Shown: in pieces, positions 19,401 to 27,216 of the stretch
Layout of the letters: each line of letters starts with the position of its first letter
Position numbering within the stretch: the stretch's first letter is position 1
Origin: Oceanospirillum linum
GTDB taxonomy: Bacteria; Pseudomonadota; Gammaproteobacteria; Pseudomonadales; Halomonadaceae
NCBI RefSeq assembly: GCF_001995095.2
Contig: NZ_MTSD02000003.1
Coordinates: 248,001 to 312,000, forward strand
Length of the DNA: 64,000 bases
Direction: 5' to 3'
The notes under the pieces: model-generated
What the model saw: only the letters and a program-made list of their open reading frames with translations
Databases searched by the model: none
What the model was told of the DNA's origin: nothing
Made by a program: the position numbers and the translations under genes

Positions 19401-20037
19401 CCGCAGAGAGGTCAATATTAGAGACGGTGCTTTCAGTGACAGTTAGATCAGTTGGTGTGCCTGTGATAGAAGGGGATGCATTAGAAACTACTGGGCTGAA
19501 CCCTGAAGGAATCAAGGTGCTTTCATACAGGGATAAATTCATAGCAGTTTGTACATCACCTGTCGCCTGCTCCAACACCCAATCCCCGCCTTTACCTTCA
19601 GCCCCTGTCAAATCATCCGATGCGGCTACATCGGCACCAGTGGCTTGGGCAAGTTTGCTAATAAAATCCACACCGGTTTTCTCGGCGGCTACGTTACAGC
19701 CATACAGTAAAATATCACCGTTCACAGTAAGAGAAGAGCCAATCTGGCTAAGCTGTGTTTGGTATTGATTTAGTGTGTCAGAAGAGAGAGTCGTACTACC
19801 CAGTTGCTGAGCACCGGTCGAGCCATGTCCCAGAATATGAATCGCGCTATAGCCAGTGTGGCTCTGGGCCCAATCAGCCATTACCTGAATACCATCCTGA
19901 TCAGGGGCGACTAAAACCACTTCCATACCTTCAGGAAAGCCGTCAATCAAGGCTTGATAACCCGGTAGGCCTGTATCGATAAAGCTAACCTGACGAAAGA
20001 ATGATGATTCGGTAGTTGAACCTTTTAGCGTATCCAT
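16444..20037 (-). CDS. Giant DUF4347 / Ig-like repeat / choice-of-anchor U protein
   Basis: About 1197 residues. The N-terminal ~150 residues are DUF4347: IHILGHGSTG (His ~71) and ILLYGCNVA (Cys ~114), a His/Cys arrangement resembling clan CD (caspase-like) proteases. Then come cadherin/Ig-like segments, a middle Ser/Thr-rich region, three tandem 92-residue Ig-like repeats (~690-965; TAKQG, SYEWFA, DVGKTITVKASYTDQQGT), a calcium-loop stretch (DSDGDGIPE, GDGNGDGIAD) and a choice-of-anchor-U-like module (GYWKQTSSGNWV, DDDGLADGVITDPGALGYRE). No Sec signal, in keeping with DUF4347 proteins thought to leave by type I secretion. ATG 20037 is preferred (AGGA eight bases upstream); ATG 20064 is possible. 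It is probably surface-bound or secreted. Confidence 0.85.
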   Translation of the reverse strand: MDTLKGSTTESSFFRQVSFIDTGLPGYQALIDGFPEGMEVVLVAPDQDGIQVMADWAQSHTGYSAIHILGHGSTGAQQLGSTTLSSDTLNQYQTQLSQIGSSLTVNGDILLYGCNVAAEKTGVDFISKLAQATGADVAASDDLTGAEGKGGDWVLEQATGDVQTAMNLSLYESTLIPSGFSPVVSNASPSITGTPTDLTVTESTVSNIDLSAVSFADTDDDSLTVTLTASAGTFSTPADGAGVGSGVTGSKDSDTKITLVGSAADINTYLDTASNIQYTSATGDAAATITISASDGSLGLTSNPTVNLNINNAPVFGAANVSTQVSVFSYPNLNGSDSSPGSGNENANLASIVQNVINNGGKYTLDTSITSFAADNFATQLNSSGFFFMTDMENKSPTDPAFFPESAKTILRDWVSAGGVMMMTGTGGDKDTQFLNRIFDWDLTTESGSSWDLNSANAAGTPFADGASSLSYANATDSIGKGTVASFNPIYGTEDNAAVATITYDAGTVIFMGYDYYSSGIAGTGFTDHTQYTTDVSDGSSRNDAWVTEIIPSAMEYSAKLSSGTALTAAIGLTASNSLLVTDKNISDDVGVTVTSVTAQEKNSDGSDQSSDAEQPENAALLSMFSVSLAPISDGTLYQAELTWDFNSGDIGFNYLNKGEELILSYTLTADDGKGGTANQDIEITIQGANKAPTGTVTIKGTAKQGETLAVSNNLADPEGLGALSYEWFAGGVIIDGATGTTYTLSRADVGKTITVKASYTDQQGTFETVTSAATATVTNLNTLPTGGITINGTAKQGELLTLSNNLADADGLGTLSYEWFADGITIDGATGTTYTLSKADVGKTITVKASYTDQQGTFETVTSAATATVTNLNTLPTGGITINGTAKQGGLLTLSNNLADADGLGTLSYEWFAGGVIIDGATDTAYILSKADVGKTITVKASYIDQQGTSETVISTATSVVKATLPPEIEWKGLPDSDGDGIPESVEDFAPSADGLAQGDGNGDGIADREQSDVSSVPFRNTDQVSSDPGAPTVFITLAAVMTDHSDDNSDGISAFATLRDVTQQDAPEEKPNDLDRPLGLVSFKADVSDPGDIQHFSLLVDKSTEVNGYWKQTSSGNWVNLASEAYGGSVEQVGNKLQLNFVIEDGGVFDDDGLADGVITDPGALGYRESAATPELLSPFEDTGANQFFDWMLLG
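17147..17967 (-). repeat. Three tandem 276-bp Ig-like coding repeats
   Basis: Three head-to-tail copies of a 276-bp (92-codon) unit inside the DUF4347 gene. Units 2 and 3 share long near-identical stretches, for example around 17389-17460 and 17665-17736, which implies recent duplication or gene conversion. Copy number is likely to vary between strains. Confidence 0.9.
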
Positions 20038-20210
20038 AAAATATCCTGTAGGCATAAGGGTCATTGGCTGACTATTCGTCTACTCAGAGAATGGACGGCA
20101 CTTAATCAAGGCAAATTATTAATAGTCAATAGTAACAGTTTGTTACACGTTAGATTCTGACAAAACCTGACATTATAATACATCTAACGATAACCCTTTG
20201 TTTTAGCCAT

Positions 20211-20247
20211 AAAAAAAGCCGCAACGGTTACCCGTTGCGGCTTTTTT
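20211..20247. terminator. Bidirectional intrinsic terminator after typA
   Basis: Stem GCCGCAACGG / CCGTTGCGGC (20218-20227, 20232-20241), with A-run and T-run on either side. It ends typA on the minus strand. Confidence 0.9.
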
Positions 20248-20285
20248 CTGTGCAAACTCCAGCCTGAAACCGGAGCAGCAACTGC

Positions 20286-22106
20286 TTACTTATTCTTGGC
20301 GCGCTTACGCTCATTTTCAGTCAGCAGTTTCTTACGAACGCGGATCGATTCCGGCGTAACTTCCACCAGCTCATCATTTTCGATGAACTCAAGCGCCTGC
20401 TCCAGCGTGTGCTTGATCGGCGGAGTCAGCGTCAGCGCTTCATCAGTACCGGAAGCACGAACGTTAGTCAGCTGCTTACCTTTAGTCGGGTTAACCACCA
20501 GATCGTTACTACGGGAGTGGATACCGATCACCTGACCTTCATACACTTCCGCACCGTGACCCAGGAATAAACGTCCACGATCCTGCAGGTTAAACAAACC
20601 GTAAGACAGGGTCTTACCTTTTACCATGGAAACCAGTACGCCATTCTGGCGCTTAGCCACTTCACCATCTTTAACGGTGTCGTAACGGTCAAATACGCTG
20701 GTCATAATGCCGGAACCAGAAGTCAGCGTCAGGAACTGGCCACGGAAACCGATCAGGCCCCGGGAAGGAACGGTGAACTCAAGTTTCACACGGCCTTTAC
20801 CGTCCGGCTCCATGTTGGTCAGCTCACCTTTACGCAGACCCATCTCTTCCATAATTGAACCCTGATGCTGATCTTCAACGTCGATCACAACATTTTCATA
20901 GGGTTCCATCATTACGCCATCAACTTCTTTACGGATAACTTCCGGACGGGATACACCCATCTCGAAGCCTTCACGGCGCATGGTTTCAATCAGTACCGAC
21001 AGGTGAAGCTCACCACGACCGGACACGATAAATTTATCAGGAGAGTCACCTTCCGCAACACGCAATGCAACGTTGTGAATCAACTCCTGATCCAGACGCT
21101 CTTTGATATTACGGGAGGTTACAAACTTACCTTCTTTACCCGCAAATGGAGAATCATTCACCAGGAAGGTCATGCTAACCGTTGGTTCATCAACCGTCAG
21201 AGGAGGCAGAGCTTCAACCATCTCAGGGTCACACAAAGTATCAGAGATACTCAGGCCATCGATACCGTTAATACATACGATATCACCGGCATTCGCCAGA
21301 TCAGTATCAACACGATCAAGACCCATATAGCCTTTTACGTTCAGAACCTTACCTTTACGCTCATTGCCAGCAATGTTTTTAACCACAACCTGTTGGCCCG
21401 GCTTCAGCTGACCACGGGTAATACGGCCAATACCGATAACACCGACATAGCTGTCGTAGTCCAGTGCGGAGATCTGCATCTGGAAAGCACCAGCAGGATC
21501 AACATCAGGTGCAGGAACACGGTCAATGATCATATCCAGCAGCGGCTTCATATCATCAGCCATCTCTTCCGGATCATCACCGGCGATACCATTCAGTGCC
21601 GACGCGTAAACAACCGGGAAATCCAGCTGCTCATCTGTCGCTCCCAGGCTATCAAACAGGTCAAACACCTGATCCATAACCCAGTCAGGGCGAGAACCCG
21701 GACGGTCGATTTTGTTAATGACCACAATCGGTTTCAGGCCACGCTCGAACGCTTTAGAAGTAACAAAACGTGTTTGCGGCATAGGGCCGTCCTGGGCATC
21801 AACCAGCAACAGCACACAATCAACCATCGACAAAACACGTTCTACTTCACCACCGAAGTCCGCGTGCCCAGGAGTATCAACAATGTTGATCCGGTAATCT
21901 TCCCACTTGATTGCGGTGTTTTTCGCCAGGATGGTAATGCCGCGCTCTTTTTCCTGATCGTTGGAATCCATAACACGTTCGGAACCAACGTCTTTACGGT
22001 CCAGCGTACCGGAGAACTGAAGAAGAGAATCAACCAGAGTAGTTTTACCGTGGTCAACGTGCGCAATAATTGCAATATTGCGTAACTTATTGATATCTGA
22101 AGACAT
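20286..22106 (-). CDS. typA: Ribosome-associated translational GTPase TypA/BipA
   Basis: 606 residues, full length for TypA. G1 [15 protein letters not shown] (~16-30), switch regions with RGITI and [16 protein letters not shown] (G3), G4 NKIDRP, then the EF-G-like domains II, III and V and the TypA-specific C-terminal domain ([14 protein letters not shown]). The family binds 70S ribosomes and is needed for growth at low temperature and under stress, with roles in 50S assembly. ATG start; no strong RBS. Stand-alone, with its own terminator. Confidence 0.98.
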   Translation of the reverse strand: MSSDINKLRNIAIIAHVDHGKTTLVDSLLQFSGTLDRKDVGSERVMDSNDQEKERGITILAKNTAIKWEDYRINIVDTPGHADFGGEVERVLSMVDCVLLLVDAQDGPMPQTRFVTSKAFERGLKPIVVINKIDRPGSRPDWVMDQVFDLFDSLGATDEQLDFPVVYASALNGIAGDDPEEMADDMKPLLDMIIDRVPAPDVDPAGAFQMQISALDYDSYVGVIGIGRITRGQLKPGQQVVVKNIAGNERKGKVLNVKGYMGLDRVDTDLANAGDIVCINGIDGLSISDTLCDPEMVEALPPLTVDEPTVSMTFLVNDSPFAGKEGKFVTSRNIKERLDQELIHNVALRVAEGDSPDKFIVSGRGELHLSVLIETMRREGFEMGVSRPEVIRKEVDGVMMEPYENVVIDVEDQHQGSIMEEMGLRKGELTNMEPDGKGRVKLEFTVPSRGLIGFRGQFLTLTSGSGIMTSVFDRYDTVKDGEVAKRQNGVLVSMVKGKTLSYGLFNLQDRGRLFLGHGAEVYEGQVIGIHSRSNDLVVNPTKGKQLTNVRASGTDEALTLTPPIKHTLEQALEFIENDELVEVTPESIRVRKKLLTENERKRAKNK

Positions 22107-22497
22107 TCGGAGTATTTCGCCTGCTCAAAAATTAGAGACCGACCACACCAAACGATAGATAAACCCTAAAGCCGACCTAAAGAGCGAGTCCAGATCTCTG
22201 GAATGTTTGCTACCCAAAAGGAAGCAAAGTAAAAAATAAAAAAGGTTGGAAATTGTACACACTTTACGGTTTCGGTTGTATGAATTTCTTTACCGGAAGC
22301 CAATATATAAAGGTTTAAATCAGCAAACCCTTCAACTCTCAAGCAAAAACAAGTGCTTACGCAAGATAAGAATTAAGGGTTCGCCTTATTTGCAGAAAAA
22401 GTCTTTTTTTTAACTTTCTATCTTGTCGCGATCCGGTAAAATCCAGCTTTTTTTGTCGCTTGCGACATTTTACTGCTGCTTTAAAAACGGGTGAAAC
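22107..22497. other. Divergent promoter region typA / PP-loop gene
   Basis: About 390 bases. Near the PP-loop gene is a palindrome TGTCGCTTGCGACA (22454-22467) and a further GTCGCGA copy about 30 bases upstream (near 22425), a possible operator. No ORF, tRNA or terminator recognised. Confidence 0.4.
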
Positions 22498-23547
22498 ATG
22501 ACCAAACAACGCAGAGCCGTATCTCTGATTTCCGGCGGACTGGATTCCATGCTGGCTACCAAAGTCATTCAGGAGCAAGGCGTCCATGTAGAAGGAATCA
22601 ACTTTTACACCGGCTTTTGTGTCGAAGGACACACCCACGCCATTCGCAAGAAAGATAAAGAAAAACAAAAAAAGAACAGCTCCCTCTGGGTTGCTGAGCA
22701 ACTGGGAATCAAGCTGCATATTATCGATATCTCAGAAGAGTACAAAGATATCGTCCTCAACCCAAAGCATGGTTACGGCCAGAACCTTAACCCGTGCCTT
22801 GACTGTAAAATTGATATGGTCGCCCGTGCATGGCAATGGTGCCAGGACAATGACTTTGATTTTGTCATCACCGGAGAAGTCATCGGCCAGCGTCCTAAGT
22901 CCCAGCGTAAAGCCACCATGCCAATTATCGCCCGGGAGTCTCAGGTCGAGGATCGCCTGGTGCGGCCCCTATGCGCACAACATCTGCCCGAAACCTATCC
23001 TGAACGTGAAGGCTGGGTCAAAAGGGAAGAGCTGTATGACTTCAGCGGCCGCAGCCGTAAGCCACAGTTTGCTCTGGCTGAAAAATTAGGTATTGATGAA
23101 TGGTCGCAACCTGCGGGCGGCTGCTGCTTCCTGACCGACGCCAGCTACAGTAAAAAGTTACAGGATCTGTGGGATGCCCGCGGCGAACGCCGCTATGAAG
23201 TTGACGATATTATGCTGCTGAAAGTGGGTCGTCATATCCGCCCAGCTAAGAACTTCAAACTTATCGTCAGCCGTGAAGAGGGTGAAAACAACTTTATGCG
23301 CGGCTACCGCTCCCAGTTCACCTACCTGTATCCAACAAGTCATGGCGGCCCGCTGACCCTGATTGACGGCTCACCCACAGATGAAGATCTCGAGTTGGCG
23401 GCTCGCATCGTTGCCCGCTTCAGTCAGGGCCGGAACGCTGACAAAGTAACACTGGAAGTGGTGCGCGAGCATAACCAGCCAGCCCAGGTCGTCCAGGTTG
23501 TACCTATGCCTGCAGATGATATTCCTGAAGAGTGGTACATCCACTAA
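22498..23547 (+). CDS. PP-loop tRNA-thiolation-like enzyme (ThiI/MnmA-like)
   Basis: 349 residues. The N-terminal half is a PP-loop ATP pyrophosphatase: SGGLDS at ~12-17, which adenylates a target uridine or sulfur acceptor. Cysteines NPCLDC (~98-103) and AGGCCFLTD (~205) are where MnmA/TtuA-like enzymes hold catalytic or metal-binding Cys. The C-terminal third (GRHIRPAKNFKLIVSREEGE onward) resembles the NFACT-R-like RNA-binding tail attached to this subfamily. It is often annotated as a tRNA (5-methylaminomethyl-2-thiouridylate) methyltransferase relative, although it is not canonical MnmA. The TusA-like gene just downstream supports sulfur relay. Real substrate unknown. Confidence 0.83.
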   Translation: MTKQRRAVSLISGGLDSMLATKVIQEQGVHVEGINFYTGFCVEGHTHAIRKKDKEKQKKNSSLWVAEQLGIKLHIIDISEEYKDIVLNPKHGYGQNLNPCLDCKIDMVARAWQWCQDNDFDFVITGEVIGQRPKSQRKATMPIIARESQVEDRLVRPLCAQHLPETYPEREGWVKREELYDFSGRSRKPQFALAEKLGIDEWSQPAGGCCFLTDASYSKKLQDLWDARGERRYEVDDIMLLKVGRHIRPAKNFKLIVSREEGENNFMRGYRSQFTYLYPTSHGGPLTLIDGSPTDEDLELAARIVARFSQGRNADKVTLEVVREHNQPAQVVQVVPMPADDIPEEWYIH

Positions 23548-23583
23548 GCCCATATCGGATTATCATGGTTTAGCCTAAAAAAA

Positions 23584-23612
23584 CGTACCAGATCACTCTG
23601 GTGCGTTTTTTT
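23584..23612 (+). terminator. Intrinsic terminator after the PP-loop gene
   Basis: CGTACCAGA / TCTGGTGCG (one G-T pair) with loop TCAC, then seven T residues. It lies before the TusA-like gene, so that gene may have its own promoter or depend on readthrough. Confidence 0.8.
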
Positions 23613-23715
23613 CGTATTCAGCCTAAAATAAAAGCCTACTGCACAAATAGTGCGCGCCTTTAGCAGCTCCGAATCAAGACTGCATGGCTCTGGCTTCCCA
23701 TCGGAGAAAGATCAA

Positions 23716-23946
23716 ATGAGTCAACACGAACTGAATGCCCGCAATCTGCTCTGCCCGATTCCGGTGATCCGCACACAGAACAAAATCAGTGAACTATCCG
23801 CAGGAGATCAGCTTGTGGTCTATTGTACCGATCCGGGCACCTTGCACGATATTCCAGCCTGGTGTCGTGTTCATGGTCATACTTTAGTCTCAGCAGAAGA
23901 GCAATCTGATGAGATAGTCATTACTATTGAAGTTAATGACACCTAA
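23716..23946 (+). CDS. TusA-like sulfurtransferase
   Basis: 76 residues of the TusA/SirA family. LNARNLLCPIPVIRTQNKI carries the family CPxP motif whose Cys accepts persulfide sulfur. TusA proteins relay sulfur to tRNA thiolation or other sulfur-using enzymes. The start is ATG 23716, preceded by GGAGAAAG; a longer reading from GTG 23650 has no support. Placement right after the PP-loop enzyme suggests it feeds that enzyme, but a terminator lies between them. It may be a YedF/TusA paralogue and not TusA itself. Confidence 0.85.
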   Translation: MSQHELNARNLLCPIPVIRTQNKISELSAGDQLVVYCTDPGTLHDIPAWCRVHGHTLVSAEEQSDEIVITIEVNDT

Positions 23947-23949
23947 CAA

Positions 23950-23998
23950 GCACCATAACCGAGCACGACACACCAAAGCGCACCAAAAAAAAGCACCA
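23950..23998 (+). promoter_or_regulatory. Candidate NtrC enhancer array upstream of glnA
   Basis: A run of GCACCA-like half-sites: GCACCA at 23950, GCACGA at 23963, ACACCA at 23971, GCACCA at 23980 and GCACCA at 23993. NtrC recognises TGCACCA-N5-TGGTGCA, so these resemble one arm of the palindrome repeated directly. They lie about 90-130 bases before the sigma-54 promoter, the usual enhancer distance. Confidence 0.45.
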
Positions 23999-24080
23999 AG
24001 CTCAGCATAAGTGACTTCACATCCTTATCTCAGGCCTTCTGTTTCTGGTAACACATTGGTATTACTGCTTTTTTACCAAA

Positions 24081-24096
24081 TGGCATCTAACTTGCT
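24081..24096 (+). promoter_or_regulatory. Sigma-54 promoter of glnA
   Basis: TGGCAT-CTAAC-TTGCT matches the -24/-12 consensus TGGCAC-N5-TTGCA/T with a single difference and exact spacing. Transcription should start near 24106, about 100 bases before the glnA ATG. Confidence 0.85.
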
Positions 24097-24114
24097 AAAT
24101 AGATAATAAATATG

Positions 24115-24137
24115 AAAAGCCTGTCGGACGGGCTTTT
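24115..24137 (+). promoter_or_regulatory. Leader hairpin in the glnA 5' UTR
   Basis: AAAAGCC...GGCTTTT, just downstream of the predicted sigma-54 start, with only four T residues. It could be an attenuator-like or RNA-stability element; function unproven. Confidence 0.35.
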
Positions 24138-24209
24138 AACAATCCAAGTAAAAACGATTACGACAATCGATTTTGACAACAAAGCGAAAGCTCCATTGGA
24201 GGACAAGCA

Positions 24210-25616
24210 ATGTCAGCGAATACCCTTAACCTGATTAAAGAACATGACATCAAGTGGGTTGACCTGCGCTTCACCGATACAAAAGGTAAAGAGCAGCACG
24301 TTACCATCCCTGCCCGTTATGTCGATGAAGAGTTTTTCGAAAACGGCCAGATGTTTGACGGTTCTTCTATTTCTGGTTGGAAAGGCATTAACGAATCCGA
24401 CATGATTCTACTGCCAGACGACAGCACCAGCTTCATCGACCCCTTCTTTGAAGACAAAACTCTGGTTCTGCGTTGTGACATCATTGAGCCCGCTACCATG
24501 CAGGGCTATGAGCGCGATCCACGCTCCGTCGCTAAACGCGCTGAAGAGTACCTGAAGTCTACCGGTCTGGGTGACACTGCGTTCTTCGGCCCTGAGCCTG
24601 AGTTCTTCATCTTTGATGATGTTCGCTGGGACTCCAACATGTCCGGCAGCTTCGTAAAAATCGATTCTGAAGAAGCAGCATGGAACTCAGAGAAAGCAAT
24701 GGAAGGCGGCAACATGGGTCACCGCCCACGGGTTAAAGGCGGTTACTTCCCAGTTCCTCCCGTTGACTCTGTACACGACATCCGCGCCACTATGTGTAAC
24801 GTGATGGAAGAGATCGGTCTGAACGTAGAAGTTCACCACCATGAAGTGGCGACGGCTTGTCAGAACGAAATCGGCGTAGCCTTCAATACTCTGGTCAAGA
24901 AAGCTGACGAAGTTCAGATGCTGAAATACGTTGTACACAACGTTGCTCACGCGTATGGCAAAACAGCTACCTTTATGCCGAAGCCTGTTGTTGGTGATAA
25001 CGGTTCTGGTATGCACGTTCACCTGTCTTACTGGAAAGACGGCGTAAACCAGTTCGCTGGTGACCAGTACGCTGGCCTGTCTGAGTCTGCCCTGTTCGCT
25101 ATCGGCGGTATCATCAAACACGCTAAAGCACTGAACGCTTTCTGTAACCCAGGCACCAACTCTTACAAGCGTCTGGTTCCAGGCTTCGAAGCTCCTGTTA
25201 TGCTGGCGTACTCTGCCCGTAACCGTTCAGCATCGCTGCGTATTCCTTACACGTCCAGCCCTAAAGCTAAGCGTGTTGAAGCTCGCTTCCCTGATCCGAT
25301 CGCAAACCCATACCTGGCGTTCTCAGCTCTGCTGATGGCCGCTCTGGACGGTGTTCAGAATAAGATTCACCCTGGCGACCCAGCAGATAAAGATCTGTAT
25401 GACCTGCCAGCTGAAGAAGCAGCAGCAATCCCAACTGTTGCAGCTTCTCTGGAAGAAGCTCTGGCCTGCCTGGATGCTGACCGTGAATTCCTGACTAAAG
25501 GCGGCGTATTCACCGATGACATGATCGATGCATACATTGAACTGAAAAATGAAGATGTTGCACGCGTAAACATGACAACTCACCCAATTGAGTTTGACCT
25601 GTACTACAGCGTGTAA
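24210..25616 (+). CDS. glnA: Type I glutamine synthetase
   Basis: 468 residues, standard GSI-beta. It makes glutamine from glutamate, ammonia and ATP as a cytoplasmic dodecamer. Visible motifs: FDGSSISGW (~50), the catalytic FGPEPEFF (~128), [10 protein letters not shown] (~265), [18 protein letters not shown], and the adenylylation site with Tyr at residue 397 in DKDLYDLP, so activity should be controlled by GlnE-type adenylylation. ATG start preceded by TTGGAGGAC. Expression is probably driven by the sigma-54 promoter at 24081 under NtrC. It is followed by its own terminator, then the ntrBC operon. Confidence 0.99.
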   Translation: MSANTLNLIKEHDIKWVDLRFTDTKGKEQHVTIPARYVDEEFFENGQMFDGSSISGWKGINESDMILLPDDSTSFIDPFFEDKTLVLRCDIIEPATMQGYERDPRSVAKRAEEYLKSTGLGDTAFFGPEPEFFIFDDVRWDSNMSGSFVKIDSEEAAWNSEKAMEGGNMGHRPRVKGGYFPVPPVDSVHDIRATMCNVMEEIGLNVEVHHHEVATACQNEIGVAFNTLVKKADEVQMLKYVVHNVAHAYGKTATFMPKPVVGDNGSGMHVHLSYWKDGVNQFAGDQYAGLSESALFAIGGIIKHAKALNAFCNPGTNSYKRLVPGFEAPVMLAYSARNRSASLRIPYTSSPKAKRVEARFPDPIANPYLAFSALLMAALDGVQNKIHPGDPADKDLYDLPAEEAAAIPTVAASLEEALACLDADREFLTKGGVFTDDMIDAYIELKNEDVARVNMTTHPIEFDLYYSV

Positions 25617-25664
25617 GCTGACCAACAGCTAACAGGCTTCCGCTCTTCTTATGAAGAGACTTAA

Positions 25665-25694
25665 CCCCTGTCCTAAACTGGCAGGGGTTTTTTT
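25665..25694 (+). terminator. Intrinsic terminator after glnA
   Basis: CCCCTGTC / GGCAGGGG around loop CTAAACTG, followed by seven T residues. Confidence 0.88.
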
Positions 25695-25943
25695 ATGCCC
25701 GCTATCCCGCTATCCCGGTAAGCCTACAGCGGACAACAGTGTCGAAGCTGGCCTTTTCAGATAAAGCCGAAAACACCCTTCGCACCAAAAAAGCTCACCA
25801 GAAAGCACTATAACGCACGCACACAAACCAACATAGAATGTGCTGATAAGCGGAAGAGTCGGTGACAGCAGGACATTCAAAGAAGCTGCAAACGAAAATC
25901 CGCACAAAATCAGGACACTCTCAGCCAGCACAAGGCAGTCAAA

Positions 25944-25960
25944 TGCACTATAGTTGTGCA
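25944..25960. promoter_or_regulatory. NtrC-box-like palindrome upstream of ntrB
   Basis: TGCACTATAGTTGTGCA is a 17-bp imperfect dyad with perfect TGCAC/GTGCA ends and TGCACTATA identical to a well-known enteric NtrC site start. It lies about 170 bases before the ntrB GTG, where NtrC could autoregulate ntrBC. Single GCACC/GCAC half-sites occur nearby (about 25780-25830). Confidence 0.6.
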
Positions 25961-26029
25961 CACCAGTATACCAAGGCTATTGGCAAATCAACTTCAACCA
26001 AACCTGTAGCATCAGAGAAGCCTGAATAG

Positions 26030-26137
26030 ATGGGCAACCACTTATTTTTGCTCTTTATTTTCCTTACTGGTGCAATTTTTGCTGTATCTGTAGACCGATA
26101 TATAAAAAACATTCACGTCCCGGAGAGACAGGTGTGA
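26030..26137 (+). CDS. Possible 35-residue membrane peptide overlapping ntrB start
   Basis: Small ORF starting ATG-GGC-AAC and ending in a TGA that overlaps the ntrB start codon (GTGA, 26134-26137). The peptide begins MGNHLFLLFIFLTGAIF, one hydrophobic segment, then VSVDRYIKNIHVPERQV. The stop/start overlap and the TM-like composition suggest a real gene translationally coupled to ntrB, but its own RBS is weak (AGAAG) and the family is unknown. Confidence 0.4.
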   Translation: MGNHLFLLFIFLTGAIFAVSVDRYIKNIHVPERQV

Positions 26138-27216
26138 GCAAAACGGATCATCATAAACTTCTGCTCGACAATCTGAGTACAGCAGTCATCCAGGTAGACC
26201 ATAAGCTCCGCTTAGTTTACCTGAACCCTGCTGCAGAGATGCTGTTTGCCTGCGGGGCAAACAGGGCTATCGGTATGCCGGTTAATCAGCTGTTTATTGA
26301 GAATGACAGCACACCGGAGGCCTGGAAACAGGCTGCTAATGCTGGCCACCCATTCACCAAAAGGGAAAGCCAGATCGTATTGCCTAACGGAAGCCGGAAT
26401 ATTGTTGATTACACCGTAAGCCCGGTGCTGACACCAGAGGGCTATTACCTGGTCGTGGAACTACAACCCAGAGACCGCCTTCTGAAAATCAGCAAAGAAG
26501 AGGAGCTTTTGGCGCAGCAGGATACACTGCGAACCCTTGTTCGGGGCATGGCCCATGAGATCAAGAACCCTTTAGGTGGAATACGGGGAGCCGCACAATT
26601 ACTGGAGCGGGAATTACCGGAAGAAAGCCTGAAAGACTATACCGAAGTCATTATTAGCGAAGCTGACCGGCTGCGTAATCTGGTGGATCGTATGCTGGGG
26701 CCCAGGAAAATGCCGAACCTCAGCAGCCTGAATATCCATAAAGTCCTGGAGCATGTATATGCCCTGGTCGCGGCGGAGTCAGAGGGCAGTATTAAACTGG
26801 TAAGAGACTACGACCCCAGTCTGCCGGATCTGGTCGGCGATCAGGAACAGTTGATTCAGGCTATTCTCAATATCGTACGTAATGCGATGCAGGTGCTTGA
26901 AGAAAGCCAGCAGCAAGACAAACGTATCACTTTCCGGACCCGCGCCAAACGCCAGTTTACCCTCGGAGCGGAACGTCACCGCCTACTCTGTCAGGTAGAA
27001 ATTATCGACAATGGCCCAGGCATTCCACCGGAGTTGCTGGAAACTCTATTTTATCCACTGGTTACCGGGCGGGCCGAAGGCACTGGTCTTGGCCTCTCTA
27101 TCGCCCAAACGATTCTACATCAGCATCATGGGCTGATTGAGTGTGAATCCAAACCCGGGAAAACCCTTTTCAGACTTTTGATTCCGTTGGAGCAGAGAAA
27201 TGAGCAAACCCTATAA
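26134..27216 (+). CDS. ntrB: Nitrogen sensor histidine kinase NtrB
   Basis: 360 residues, also called NRII or GlnL. N-terminal PAS (~8-110, STAVIQVDHKLRLVYLNPAAEML), DHp with the phospho-accepting His in MAHEIKNPLGGIRGAAQL (~145), and an HATPase with NIVRNAMQ (N box), DNGPGIPPELL and GTGLGLSIAQ. It phosphorylates or dephosphorylates NtrC in response to PII and glutamine state. The GTG start at 26134 is supported by GGAG eight bases before it. It overlaps ntrC by 17 bases, so they are one operon. No TM segment: soluble. Confidence 0.97.
   Translation: MSKTDHHKLLLDNLSTAVIQVDHKLRLVYLNPAAEMLFACGANRAIGMPVNQLFIENDSTPEAWKQAANAGHPFTKRESQIVLPNGSRNIVDYTVSPVLTPEGYYLVVELQPRDRLLKISKEEELLAQQDTLRTLVRGMAHEIKNPLGGIRGAAQLLERELPEESLKDYTEVIISEADRLRNLVDRMLGPRKMPNLSSLNIHKVLEHVYALVAAESEGSIKLVRDYDPSLPDLVGDQEQLIQAILNIVRNAMQVLEESQQQDKRITFRTRAKRQFTLGAERHRLLCQVEIIDNGPGIPPELLETLFYPLVTGRAEGTGLGLSIAQTILHQHHGLIECESKPGKTLFRLLIPLEQRNEQTL

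Noticed and set aside
20865-22085. 406-codon frame antisense to typA
   Set aside because: Lies wholly within the conserved typA gene on the other strand; His/Asn/Thr-rich composition is the expected shadow of typA codons.
25710-25961. 83-codon minus-strand ORF between glnA and ntrB
   Set aside because: Its GTG start lies inside the NtrC-like dyad, it has no RBS, and its composition looks like noise in the regulatory interval.
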